Assembly: GCA_051011595.1 (NCBI GenBank)
Contig: JBPCTQ010000312.1
Location: forward strand, 1-15,903
Direction of reading: 5' to 3'
DNA: 15,903 bases
Source: JAOUEE01 sp051011595
GTDB taxonomy: Bacteria > Actinomycetota > Acidimicrobiia > Acidimicrobiales > SHLQ01
The stretch's first letter is position 1. Each line of letters begins with the position of its first letter. The translations under genes and the position numbers were made by a program. The notes beneath the pieces are model-generated. The model had not been told where the DNA came from and did not search any database. It saw nothing but the letters and a program-made list of their open reading frames with translations. Positions 8,547-15,903 of the stretch are shown here, piece after piece.

Positions 8547-11500
8547 ATCACCCGATCACCCGCGCTGAAGTGGGGACTCTGGGGCCTCGGCGCGCTTGTG
8601 CTGCTGGGCGTGGCCGCTTGGGTGTTGCAGCCCGGCGATCGGGCGACCGACGAGGTCTCGTACGGCGATCAGTCGGCCTGGATGGTCAGCCGGGCCAGCG
8701 GCGAAGTGGTGCGCGTCAATGGAGCGGCCGGTGATGTCGCCACCCGAGTGTCGGTCGGTGAGCAGGGGGCGCGGCTCGAACTGGTACCAGTTGGTGCCAA
8801 CGTGGCGGTTCTCGACCGCTCTACCGGCGAGGTGTCGCTGATCGACAGCGTGGGCCTCGAACCGGCGGCCAGCATGACCGTGGAGAGCCCCGCCGACGCC
8901 ACGTTGGTCTCCAACGGCGAAGACGCCTACCTGGTCACCCGCGACGAGGTGCACGAAATCACCGCCGATCCCCTGGGGATGGCCCCGTCCATCGAACTGG
9001 AGTCGCCTGTGGTGGGGTCGGCCGTCGACGCCGACGGCACACTCTGGGCCATCGAGCGACGCACCGGGGCGGTTCGTTCGTTCAGCGACGGGTCATCCGA
9101 CGACACGATCGACGCCGGCGTCGAAGCCGCGACCGCAACGATGGCCGCGGCCGGAGACAGCACACTGCTGGTCGATCTGGCCACCCCCGAGCTCAGTGGC
9201 ATCGGTCTGTCGGCTGGTTCGCCCCGCGACTGTCAGTCCGACCTCCCGAGTGGTGAGCCGGTCGTCGGCGCCAGCACCACCACCACAGCCGATCCGTATG
9301 TGGCGCTCACGGCCGCCGAAGCCGGTGAGGTCGTGGTGTGGGACGTGGCCGGGCGACGCTGTCGATCGATCGGTGTGGCCGATCCCGGCGCTGACCTGGG
9401 GCCGGCGGTGATCGAGGGAACGACCGGGTATGTGCCGGACTATTCGACGGGCGACGTCGTCGTGGTCGATCTCGTCAACGGGTCCAACCTCGGCAACATC
9501 GACGTGGGTGCCGAGGACCGTGCCTTCCAGTTGTTCGAGCACAACGGCAACGTGTGGTTCAACAACCCGTCCGGCAGTGCGTCGGCCATCATCGACCGCA
9601 ACGGCATCGTCCAGGTCATCGACAAGCTCGGGGAGGGGCCGGGTGACGCCGAAACCGGCGTCGATGTGGGCGACGGTGGGCCGGTCACCGGCGGCAGCAC
9701 CAACGGTGAGGGCATCGGTGTCGGTCAGGCCGACGGCGACGATGGCACCGGGGGCAGTGGTGGGTCCGGTGACGGCGACGGCTTGGGTGACGGATCCGGA
9801 GGCGGCGGCGCCTCGGCGGGCGGTACGCCCAGCGCCAGTGGAGATCCGGCCGCACCGAGCAGCACCGTTCCCGGCCAAGACGACGACGATCCCACCGCCG
9901 AGTTGATCGCCAACTTCACCTTCTCCTCGGCGGCAGTGCGGGTGGGTGAGCTCGTGGAGTTCGTCGACACGTCCACCGGCACACCCTCGAGCTGGTCATG
10001 GACCTTCGGAGACGGCACTGCACTCGACGGCCCCATCGTCACCAAGGCCTGGGACACCGAGGGCACCTACACGGTCACGCTCACCATCGATCGCGAAGAC
10101 GGCGCCACCGATTCGGCTTCGGTCGACATCTCCGTGCTGGCCGAGAACGTGCCGGTGGCACCGGTGGCCGACTTCGCCTTCACCAGCTCGGTGGTGCAGG
10201 TCGGCCAGGCTGTCACCTTCACCGATCGGTCGTCGGGGAACCCGACGTCGTGGGACTGGGCGTTCGGCGACCAGAGCACCGCCTCCGGTCGTAGTGTCAC
10301 CCACGCCTATTCCCAGCCCGGCCGTTTCGTGGTGGTCCTCGAGGTCAGCAACGACCAGGGATCGTCGGTCGCCCAGTTCGAGATCGAGGTCGTTCCGGTG
10401 GTCGGTCCACCCCAGGCCGAGATCCAGGCATCCACGCTCAGTCCCTCGGTGGGCCAGTTCGTCAACTTCCAGAGCCGGTCGACCAATTCACCCACCAGCC
10501 TGCGGTGGGACTTCGGCGATGGAGCCGGGGCTTCCGGACCCTCGGTCGCTCATCCCTACGCCAGTGCCGGGACGTTCATCGTCACCCTGACCGCCACCAA
10601 TTCGGCCGGGTCCGACAGCACCACCGTCACGGTCGTGGTGTCCGACGACGTGCTGCCGCCGGTGGCTCGGTTCACGGTGTCCGACACCACGGCGCAGGCC
10701 GGTCAAGACATTGTCTTCACCAGCACCAGCCTCAACAATCCCGACACCTTGTTGTGGAACTTCGGAGACGGTTCCACCGATTCGGGGGCCACCGCGATCC
10801 ACAGCTTCGACACGGCCGGCACCTATGAGGTCACCTTGACGGCCACCAATACGGCCGGCTCGAGCACCTTCACCGCCACCATCATCGTGACTCCCGGAGG
10901 GGTTGCGCCGGTGGCCAGCTTCGAGGTGAACCCCGACCGACCGGCCGTGGGTGACTTCGTGCAGTTCACCGACACCTCGGCCAACGGCCCCACCAGTTGG
11001 AGCTGGGACTTCGGTGATGGGACCACGTCGTCGGGAGCCGACCCGTCCCATCCATATCAAGTCTCGGGCACCTATCAGGTCAGCCTGACGGTCACCAACA
11101 GTTCAGGCTCCGACACCGCCACGGCCACGGTGGTTGTCTCACCACAACCGCCCACCGCGGCCTTCACCGCCTCGCCCAGCCAGATCGACGTGGGTGGTTC
11201 GATCTCATTCGCCGACCAGTCGACCGGAGAGTCGTTGGTGTGGTCATGGGCATTCGGCGATGGCAGCACCTCGAGTGAGCAGAACCCATCACACGTCTAC
11301 ACGTTGGCGGGTACGTACCCGGTCACCCTGACCGTCACCAACGAAGCGGGTTCGGACACCACCAGTCGCACGGTGCTGGTCAATGCCATCGCGCCAGCGG
11401 CCAGCTTCACGTTCTCGCCGGCGGGAGGAATCACCACGGCCGACGTCGTCACGTTCACCGACACCAGCACCAACGTGCCCACCGAGTGGCTGTGGCAGTT

Positions 11501-12392
11501 CGGCGACGGTGCCCAGTCGACAGCGCAGAACCCGACCCACCAGTTCATCTCACCGGGCACGTACAACGTCACCCTCACTGCCCAGAATTCCGGGGGAGCC
11601 AGCCAGATCACCAGCAGCTTGACCGTGACTCAGGCGGTGGTGCCCCCGGTGGCCAGCTTCAACGTGGCACCGGGATTGACCGTGCCGGCGGGCACCTCGG
11701 CCACGTTCACCGACACCTCAGCCAATGGGCCAACGGCGTGGACGTGGACGCTGCCCGACGGCTCCACCCCCGGTGGTCAGGTGGCCAACTACACCTTCGC
11801 CACGGCCGGAACATTCACCGTCACCCTCACCGTCAGCAACTCGGCCGGCACCGACTCCGCCAGCCAGAGCGTCACCGTGCTTCCGCCGCCGCCCACCGCG
11901 TCGTTCGCCGTCTCGGTGGCCGGTGACGGGGTCACCGCCAGCTTCACCGACACGTCGGCCGGAGCGCCGACCAGCTGGTCATGGTCGTTCGGCGACGGGG
12001 GTACGTCGGCCGACCGCAACCCGGTCCACGTGTACGCGGGCGGTACCTTCACGGTCACGCTCACCGTCGCCAATGCCGGCGGCTCGTCGTCGGCATCCCA
12101 GACCGTCTCCATTACCCCGACACCACCGCCGGTCGCCTCCTTCACGTTCGCGGTGAACGAGCTCACGGCATCGTTCTTCGACGCCTCGTCCGGTCCCATC
12201 ACCAGTTGGCTCTGGGACTTCGGTGACGGGGGGTCGTCGGCCGGGCAGAGCCCCGTCTACACCTACGGCGCCGACGGCACCTACACCGTCCGCCTCACGG
12301 TCTCGGGACCAGGGGGATCGTCGTCGACCACCGCCTCGGTCTCCGTCGCCGCGACACCGCCTCCGCCGCCCACCACCGAGAACGGCGGCTAG
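8547..12392 (+). CDS. Giant membrane-anchored surface protein: propeller-like head, Gly/Asp linker, ten PKD domains
   Basis: About 1,281 residues if translation begins at ATC 8547; 1,264 from GTG 8598. The frame has no ATG, GTG or TTG between the TGA at 8514 and GTG 8598, and that GTG lies inside the membrane segment LKWGLWGLGALVLLGVAAWVL (about 7-27). I therefore place the start at ATC. Residues 30-365 are short beta-rich repeats (SAWMVSRASGEVVRV, NVAVLDRSTGEVSLID, TLWAIERRTGAVRSF), probably a propeller, with a possible disulfide between two lone cysteines (PRDCQSD and GRRCRSI). Residues 366-453 form a Gly/Asp/Ser linker. Ten PKD domains follow, starting near residues 455, 540, 623, 706, 789, 871, 951, 1035, 1118 and 1196, each with a WxFGDG-type core and a GTYxVTLT strand. 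Repeat 8 has LPDG in place of FGDG. There is no enzyme domain and no C-terminal anchor, so it is likely an extended extracellular scaffold or adhesin. TAG overlaps the next gene's GTG by one base. Confidence 0.88.
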   Translation: MTRSPALKWGLWGLGALVLLGVAAWVLQPGDRATDEVSYGDQSAWMVSRASGEVVRVNGAAGDVATRVSVGEQGARLELVPVGANVAVLDRSTGEVSLIDSVGLEPAASMTVESPADATLVSNGEDAYLVTRDEVHEITADPLGMAPSIELESPVVGSAVDADGTLWAIERRTGAVRSFSDGSSDDTIDAGVEAATATMAAAGDSTLLVDLATPELSGIGLSAGSPRDCQSDLPSGEPVVGASTTTTADPYVALTAAEAGEVVVWDVAGRRCRSIGVADPGADLGPAVIEGTTGYVPDYSTGDVVVVDLVNGSNLGNIDVGAEDRAFQLFEHNGNVWFNNPSGSASAIIDRNGIVQVIDKLGEGPGDAETGVDVGDGGPVTGGSTNGEGIGVGQADGDDGTGGSGGSGDGDGLGDGSGGGGASAGGTPSASGDPAAPSSTVPGQDDDDPTAELIANFTFSSAAVRVGELVEFVDTSTGTPSSWSWTFGDGTALDGPIVTKAWDTEGTYTVTLTIDREDGATDSASVDISVLAENVPVAPVADFAFTSSVVQVGQAVTFTDRSSGNPTSWDWAFGDQSTASGRSVTHAYSQPGRFVVVLEVSNDQGSSVAQFEIEVVPVVGPPQAEIQASTLSPSVGQFVNFQSRSTNSPTSLRWDFGDGAGASGPSVAHPYASAGTFIVTLTATNSAGSDSTTVTVVVSDDVLPPVARFTVSDTTAQAGQDIVFTSTSLNNPDTLLWNFGDGSTDSGATAIHSFDTAGTYEVTLTATNTAGSSTFTATIIVTPGGVAPVASFEVNPDRPAVGDFVQFTDTSANGPTSWSWDFGDGTTSSGADPSHPYQVSGTYQVSLTVTNSSGSDTATATVVVSPQPPTAAFTASPSQIDVGGSISFADQSTGESLVWSWAFGDGSTSSEQNPSHVYTLAGTYPVTLTVTNEAGSDTTSRTVLVNAIAPAASFTFSPAGGITTADVVTFTDTSTNVPTEWLWQFGDGAQSTAQNPTHQFISPGTYNVTLTAQNSGGASQITSSLTVTQAVVPPVASFNVAPGLTVPAGTSATFTDTSANGPTAWTWTLPDGSTPGGQVANYTFATAGTFTVTLTVSNSAGTDSASQSVTVLPPPPTASFAVSVAGDGVTASFTDTSAGAPTSWSWSFGDGGTSADRNPVHVYAGGTFTVTLTVANAGGSSSASQTVSITPTPPPVASFTFAVNELTASFFDASSGPITSWLWDFGDGGSSAGQSPVYTYGADGTYTVRLTVSGPGGSSSTTASVSVAATPPPPPTTENGG
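9909..12349 (+). repeat. Ten tandem PKD-coding repeats, period about 249 bases
   Basis: Repeat units begin at 9909, 10164, 10413, 10662, 10911, 11157, 11397, 11649, 11898 and 12132. Three successive intervals are exactly 249 bases and the others are 234-255. The units are diverged in DNA and better conserved in protein, so they arose by old duplication under selection rather than recent slippage. Confidence 0.85.
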
Positions 12393-14605
12393 TGCGCCTT
12401 CGTCGTTTCATCGACGTCGCCGTTGGTGTCGGCCTGGTCATCCTGGCCAGCGTCGGATATCACCGGGTGTTCGAAGGCTGGAGCTTCCTCTTCCGATTCG
12501 CCGCCACGGCCATCGTCGCGGCCGCGTTGGTGGCAATCTTCACGCGGGGCCTGCTGCCGCGGATGTGGGCCGGCGTGACGTTGGTGATTGCCGTCTTCCC
12601 GGTCATCTTCTATCTGGTCTTGGGCGACACCCTCAACGCCGGCCTGCCGACCGTCGACACCCTCTCCGCCCTGGGTGACGGTTTCACCCAGGGATGGTCC
12701 GACGCGCTCAACGACTTCCTGCCGCTGTCGGATCCCAGTACCGTCACCGTGTTGTTGGTGGCGCTCGTCTACGCGGTATCGGTGCTCACCACGATGTTGA
12801 TGCTGCACACCGACCGCGTGGTGCCGACGGTGGTGCCGGCCCTGGTGCTGTATGCGGTGAGCCTGCCCTTGGCTGCCCCGGCCGCCGAGCAGGCGCTGTG
12901 GCTCACCGCGGTGCTCGTGGTTGCCGTCCTGGGTGTGATCTTGTTGCGAGCCAATCCGGCCGGCAGCCGGGGAGACGAGGTCGTGCGGGCCGACGCCGAC
13001 TTCCAGCCCCGGCGCCGCTGGAGCCGCATCGTGATGATCGGTGGTCCGATGATCGCGGTGGCCGCATTGTTGGGCCTCGGTGCCAGCACCGTGCTCGGAC
13101 TGGGTCGAACCGACGACCCATTCGATCCCCGCGACAGCCGCACCGAGGAGGTGTCCGACCAACCGGTGGCCAACCCGCTCGACGAGTTCAAGGCGATCGC
13201 CACTCAGGACCCACCCGTCGTGGCCTTCGAGCTCTCCATCCTCGGTGCCCCCGACCTGTCGTCGGTCGACCGGGTCGCGTTCGCGGTGCTCGACGACTAC
13301 GACGGGCAGGTGTGGAAAACGACCGACCGCTTCGAACGATTCGACGAGTTCCTTCCGCCCGACCCGCTGCTCGACCCCGATGGCCAGCGCCTCACTCTCT
13401 CGTTCGATGCCATTGATGCCGAGCTGGGCCCGTATCTCCCGGTGGTGGGTCGACCGCTCCAGCTCGTCGATCAACGTCCCGTGCGGTTCGGCCCCGAGAG
13501 CGGCACCGTGCTGGCACCGGAGGGTTCCACCCCCCAACCGCTGGTGATGGTGGTGCAACTGAGTGGCCGGCCCGACGACGGAGCCGAACCGGAGTCGGCG
13601 GAGGAGCTCGAGGATCTGACCCTCCTGCCGTCGGCTCTGTCACCCACGGTGGCCGATCTGGCCGAGGAGCTCACGGTCGACGAATCGTCGGCGACCGGTC
13701 AATTGGAAGCGCTCACCGGCTATCTCGAAACCCAGCCCCGCTTCGACGCCGGTGCGCCGTCGGGATACTCCGGTGGGCAGATCGACGCCTTTCTGATCGG
13801 GGAGACCGGGGGCAACGCGGTGCACTACGCCACGGCGATGACCCTGATGGCGAGGTCGCTCGGCTTTCCGGCCCGAGTCGTCGTGGGTTGGGAACTGCCC
13901 GAGGAGCTTGTTGCCGATGCCGCCACCGTCGAGGTGACATCGGCCGAATACCAGGTGTGGTCAGAGGTCCGGTTGGGTGAAGGGTTGGGTTGGCAGGCCG
14001 TCGCCGTTGTCCCCAGCGACACCGGGGAGCCCGTGGTCGACGACGTCCCCGGTACCACCGTCCCGGCTGGTCAGCTCGGCGGCGTTCGGCCGGTTCCCGA
14101 ACAGGCCGGGCCCGGTCAGTTGCTGCCGGAGTCCGAACAAGAACCCGACTCGTTGTCACCGTGGCTGATCCCGCTGGTACTGCTCGGTTTCGTCCTGGCC
14201 TGGCTGATGGTGTTCGGCCTGCTGGTCGTGGTGGCCAAACGTCGCCGTCGTCGCCGCCGACGACGGGCTCCCACTCCATCGGACCGCATCCTGGGAGCAT
14301 GGGTCGATTCGGGCGACCGGCTGGTGGAGACCGGCGTCGACGTGGCCCCGCAGCTCACGCTCACCGAAACCGTCACGGCCGGTGGTGTGCGCCTCGGTGA
14401 CGACACTGTCGAGGCCCTCCGGGAGATGCTTCCCGAGGTCGGCGCATGTGCGTACTCCGATGACTTGCCCAGCAGCGATGCCGCCGACCGGGCCTGGTTG
14501 TTGGCCGATGCCTTCCGGCGCGACCTGCGCGGTTCCCGTTCGGTGGTGAAGACGGCAGCCGCCGGGTTGAACCCTCGCCCGCTGCTGCGTAGCCGAGGGC
14601 GCTGA
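12392..14605 (+). CDS. TgpA-like membrane protein (DUF3488/transglutaminase-like/DUF4129 type), catalytic triad apparently lost
   Basis: 737 residues from GTG 12392, which overlaps the PKD stop (TAGTG). About six membrane helices occupy residues 5-240, an extracellular region runs to about 585, and one more helix (about 588-615) is followed by K616 and nine arginines (617-625). A cytoplasmic DUF4129-like tail follows (ILGAWVDSGDRLVETG, LTETV). The transglutaminase core is recognisable: GNAVHYATAMTLMARSLGFP then ARVVVGW. The family's catalytic Cys (GYCxxFA) is A476, the His (HAWVEV) is Q521 in YQVWSEV, and the Asp (W-x3-D-x-TP) is A538. It should therefore be inactive as a transglutaminase or protease and may act as a binding or assembly platform. 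Alignment is by eye: the Cys position is secure, His likely, Asp less certain. MoxR and DUF58, its usual partners, are encoded convergently just downstream. Confidence 0.9.
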   Translation: MRLRRFIDVAVGVGLVILASVGYHRVFEGWSFLFRFAATAIVAAALVAIFTRGLLPRMWAGVTLVIAVFPVIFYLVLGDTLNAGLPTVDTLSALGDGFTQGWSDALNDFLPLSDPSTVTVLLVALVYAVSVLTTMLMLHTDRVVPTVVPALVLYAVSLPLAAPAAEQALWLTAVLVVAVLGVILLRANPAGSRGDEVVRADADFQPRRRWSRIVMIGGPMIAVAALLGLGASTVLGLGRTDDPFDPRDSRTEEVSDQPVANPLDEFKAIATQDPPVVAFELSILGAPDLSSVDRVAFAVLDDYDGQVWKTTDRFERFDEFLPPDPLLDPDGQRLTLSFDAIDAELGPYLPVVGRPLQLVDQRPVRFGPESGTVLAPEGSTPQPLVMVVQLSGRPDDGAEPESAEELEDLTLLPSALSPTVADLAEELTVDESSATGQLEALTGYLETQPRFDAGAPSGYSGGQIDAFLIGETGGNAVHYATAMTLMARSLGFPARVVVGWELPEELVADAATVEVTSAEYQVWSEVRLGEGLGWQAVAVVPSDTGEPVVDDVPGTTVPAGQLGGVRPVPEQAGPGQLLPESEQEPDSLSPWLIPLVLLGFVLAWLMVFGLLVVVAKRRRRRRRRRAPTPSDRILGAWVDSGDRLVETGVDVAPQLTLTETVTAGGVRLGDDTVEALREMLPEVGACAYSDDLPSSDAADRAWLLADAFRRDLRGSRSVVKTAAAGLNPRPLLRSRGR

Positions 14606-14615
14606 ACTCAGCGCC
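14598..14615. terminator. Inverted repeat spanning both convergent stop codons; possible bidirectional terminator
   Basis: GGCGCTGA (14598-14605) and TCAGCGCC (14608-14615) are perfect inverted repeats; as RNA this is a 7-bp GC-rich stem with a 4-base loop. The TgpA-like TGA (14603-14605) and the DUF58 TGA (14610-14608) sit symmetrically within it. There is no T-tract on either side, so it would be a non-classical terminator, as often proposed in actinobacteria. Confidence 0.45.
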
Positions 14616-15738
14616 GAAGGCGACGGTTCCAGGCCCGGGCGAAGTCGATGCTCGTGTGCACGTTGATCAGCAGTGCACCGGGTAGCTGTACCGCCTCGTT
14701 GGCGCTTTGGATGCCCATCCGGGCGATGGTGATGTTGTCGAACTTTGCTCGCAGCGGGCCGACACTGACCAGGTCCGAAGCCGGCGCCGCGCCGGTGATG
14801 ATGGCGAGGGAGTAGCCGCCCATGTCCTGGGTGGCGGCCCGGGTGAGCTCCTCGAAATCGCCTTCGGCGGTGGACAGCGCCGAGAGCTCGTCGAGCAGGC
14901 TGGTGGGGGTGGTCTTCTCGATGGTGAGGCCGCCGGTGGTGCGCAGCTTGAAGGGGAATCGCCTGGTCAGCGACGCCGTGGCGATCGATGCCGTGGCTCG
15001 AATCGCATCCTCGAACGACTCGTCGGTGTAGGAGTCGGGTCGAGTATCGAGCAGGATCATGCTGCGGGGCTGGTGACTGTCGACATTGTGGCGAACCATC
15101 AACTGACCGGACTTGGCCGACGAGCGCCAGTGGATGAGTCGGAGGTCGTCGCCGACGACGTACTCACGGAGGTTCTGGAAGGCGATGCCGCCTTCAGGGG
15201 CTTCGCCGGAGTTCGGCCCGTCGAGATCGCGGGTCAGCCCGGACGGAAAGGGTTCGATCTCGTGGATGCGCGGATGAACCCGAAGTTGGCTGACGTTCTT
15301 GGACCATTCACCCCGTCGGGCCAACGACAGCGGGTCGGACCGGTTGATGATGAGGGGACCGACCTCGTAGATGCCTCGCCGGTCGGTGGGGAGCGGCTCG
15401 ACCAATGTGGCCGACTCGCCGGCGGCGATGGCCGGAACCGTGATGGGCAGGGCGCGTTCGCCGAAGCGTTCCAGGGCAACTCCAGCCGGGGCCAGCCTCC
15501 GCCCCTGATTGTGGATGGTGAGCTCGACCTCGGCCGGTTGTCCGGCCATCACCCGTGACGGGCGAACCTCCCGTTCGGTGGAGACGGTGGGTGGGCGAGA
15601 GACGATGACGGCGGCGATGCCCACCACCGCGATGAAGGCGATGCCGATGGCCAGCAGGGGGGCATAACCGAGGATCCAGCCGCCCAGCGTCAACAAGACA
15701 CCGACGGCCAGCGCGCTGCGACCGGCCCGGGTGAGCAC
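14608..15738 (-). CDS. DUF58 domain protein (MoxR-associated)
   Basis: 376 residues. Two membrane helices (about 8-47) are followed by a beta-rich region (EVELTIHNQGRRLAP, PLPTDRRGIYEVGPLIINRSDPL) and the diagnostic DUF58 signature at 191-216: REYVVGDDLRLIHWRSSAKS followed by GQLMVR. MILLDTRPDSY (227-237) begins a vWA-like fold whose metal site differs from the classical DxSxS. DUF58 proteins are usually encoded with MoxR ATPases and TgpA-like proteins and are thought to act with them at the membrane. The start is GTG at 15738, 2 bases after the moxR stop (TGACGGTG), so it is translationally coupled and lacks its own Shine-Dalgarno. It converges with the TgpA-like gene, with 2 bases between the stop codons. 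Confidence 0.95.
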   Translation of the reverse strand: MLTRAGRSALAVGVLLTLGGWILGYAPLLAIGIAFIAVVGIAAVIVSRPPTVSTEREVRPSRVMAGQPAEVELTIHNQGRRLAPAGVALERFGERALPITVPAIAAGESATLVEPLPTDRRGIYEVGPLIINRSDPLSLARRGEWSKNVSQLRVHPRIHEIEPFPSGLTRDLDGPNSGEAPEGGIAFQNLREYVVGDDLRLIHWRSSAKSGQLMVRHNVDSHQPRSMILLDTRPDSYTDESFEDAIRATASIATASLTRRFPFKLRTTGGLTIEKTTPTSLLDELSALSTAEGDFEELTRAATQDMGGYSLAIITGAAPASDLVSVGPLRAKFDNITIARMGIQSANEAVQLPGALLINVHTSIDFARAWNRRLRR

Positions 15739-15740
15739 CG

Positions 15741-15903
15741 TCAGTCGGCGTCGCGCTCGGCGGGAACCGCAACGTCGGCCAGAACCCGCTCGAGCAGTCC
15801 GGTGGCGCTGACACCCTGCAGTTCGGCCTCGGGGGTGAGGATGAGCCGGTGGGTGAGCACGTGGGGGGCCAGGGTCTTGACGTCTTCGGGCATGACGTAG
15901 GTG
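15741..15903 (-). CDS. MoxR-family AAA+ ATPase, C-terminal end only
   Basis: The last 53 residues are present; the rest lies beyond the right edge. TYVMPEDVKTLAPHVLTHRL, then IL and PEAELQGVSATGLLERVL, matches the lid domain of MoxR ATPases (Y-V-x-P-x-D-V, followed by VLxHR). The Walker motifs are outside the window. The stop TGA (15743-15741) is 2 bases from the DUF58 start, as in the usual moxR-DUF58 operon. MoxR proteins act as chaperone-like ATPases for their membrane or metal-dependent partners. Confidence 0.92.
   Translation of the reverse strand, partial: TYVMPEDVKTLAPHVLTHRLILTPEAELQGVSATGLLERVLADVAVPAERDAD

Noticed and set aside
8598..8600. GTG as start of the PKD gene
   Set aside because: It cuts the membrane anchor in half and has no ribosome site, while GAGGAG sits 6 bases before ATC 8547.
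9909..12349. CRISPR array or recent tandem DNA repeat
   Set aside because: The roughly 249-base units are diverged in DNA, contiguous and in frame; they encode PKD domains.
12389..13558. 389-codon minus-strand ORF rich in His, Arg and Gly
   Set aside because: It lies antisense to the TgpA-like gene, is low in hydrophobic residues and has no domain. It is the expected result of high-GC codon bias.

Overview
The window looks like chromosomal DNA of a high-GC aerobic actinobacterium. Codons favour G/C in third position, and start codons include GTG, TTG and possibly ATC. Several genes lack a Shine-Dalgarno sequence and sit just behind a TANNNT box, which suggests leaderless transcripts. The gene set is a two-subunit 2-oxoacid:ferredoxin oxidoreductase without its own ferredoxin subunit, a MoxR/DUF58/transglutaminase-like cluster, and large secreted repeat proteins. 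My best guess is an Acidimicrobiia-like lineage; this is inference, because no rRNA or marker gene is present.

Left part (1-4555). A secreted beta-propeller protein (delta-60/DUF5122-like), cut by the left edge, runs leftwards. It is divergent from a 357-aa protein with a basic disordered N-terminus and a TPR-like C-terminal half. A small OB-fold, SSB-like protein and a class I fructose-bisphosphate aldolase of the FbaB type follow on the + strand.

Middle (4654-8368). korA, korB and a HAD-IIA phosphatase form a tight operon. Both gene junctions have the same 8-base overlap geometry (NTGACTGA). A possible 18-codon upstream ORF also overlaps the korA start by ATGA. KorAB would convert 2-oxoglutarate to succinyl-CoA with ferredoxin as electron acceptor.

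Right part (8369-15903). A promoter-like sequence, a 21-codon micro-ORF and a structured leader precede a roughly 1,280-residue membrane-anchored surface protein with a propeller-like head, a Gly/Asp-rich linker and ten PKD domains. Its reading frame has no ATG, GTG or TTG upstream of its membrane anchor; the only well-placed site behind a strong GAGGAG is an ATC codon. Its stop codon overlaps the GTG of a TgpA-like membrane protein (DUF3488/transglutaminase/DUF4129 type). That protein's transglutaminase core appears to have lost Cys, His and Asp of the catalytic triad. A moxR fragment and a DUF58 gene converge on it from the right edge, and both converging stop codons lie inside one perfect inverted repeat. 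MoxR, DUF58 and TgpA-like proteins are a recognised genomic partnership. Here they are coupled to a giant PKD surface protein, so the right half is best read as an envelope or surface-assembly module with a non-catalytic transglutaminase fold. That is the most interesting system in the window.

No gap between genes exceeds 300 bases. No tRNA, rRNA, CRISPR array, insertion sequence or integrase was seen.
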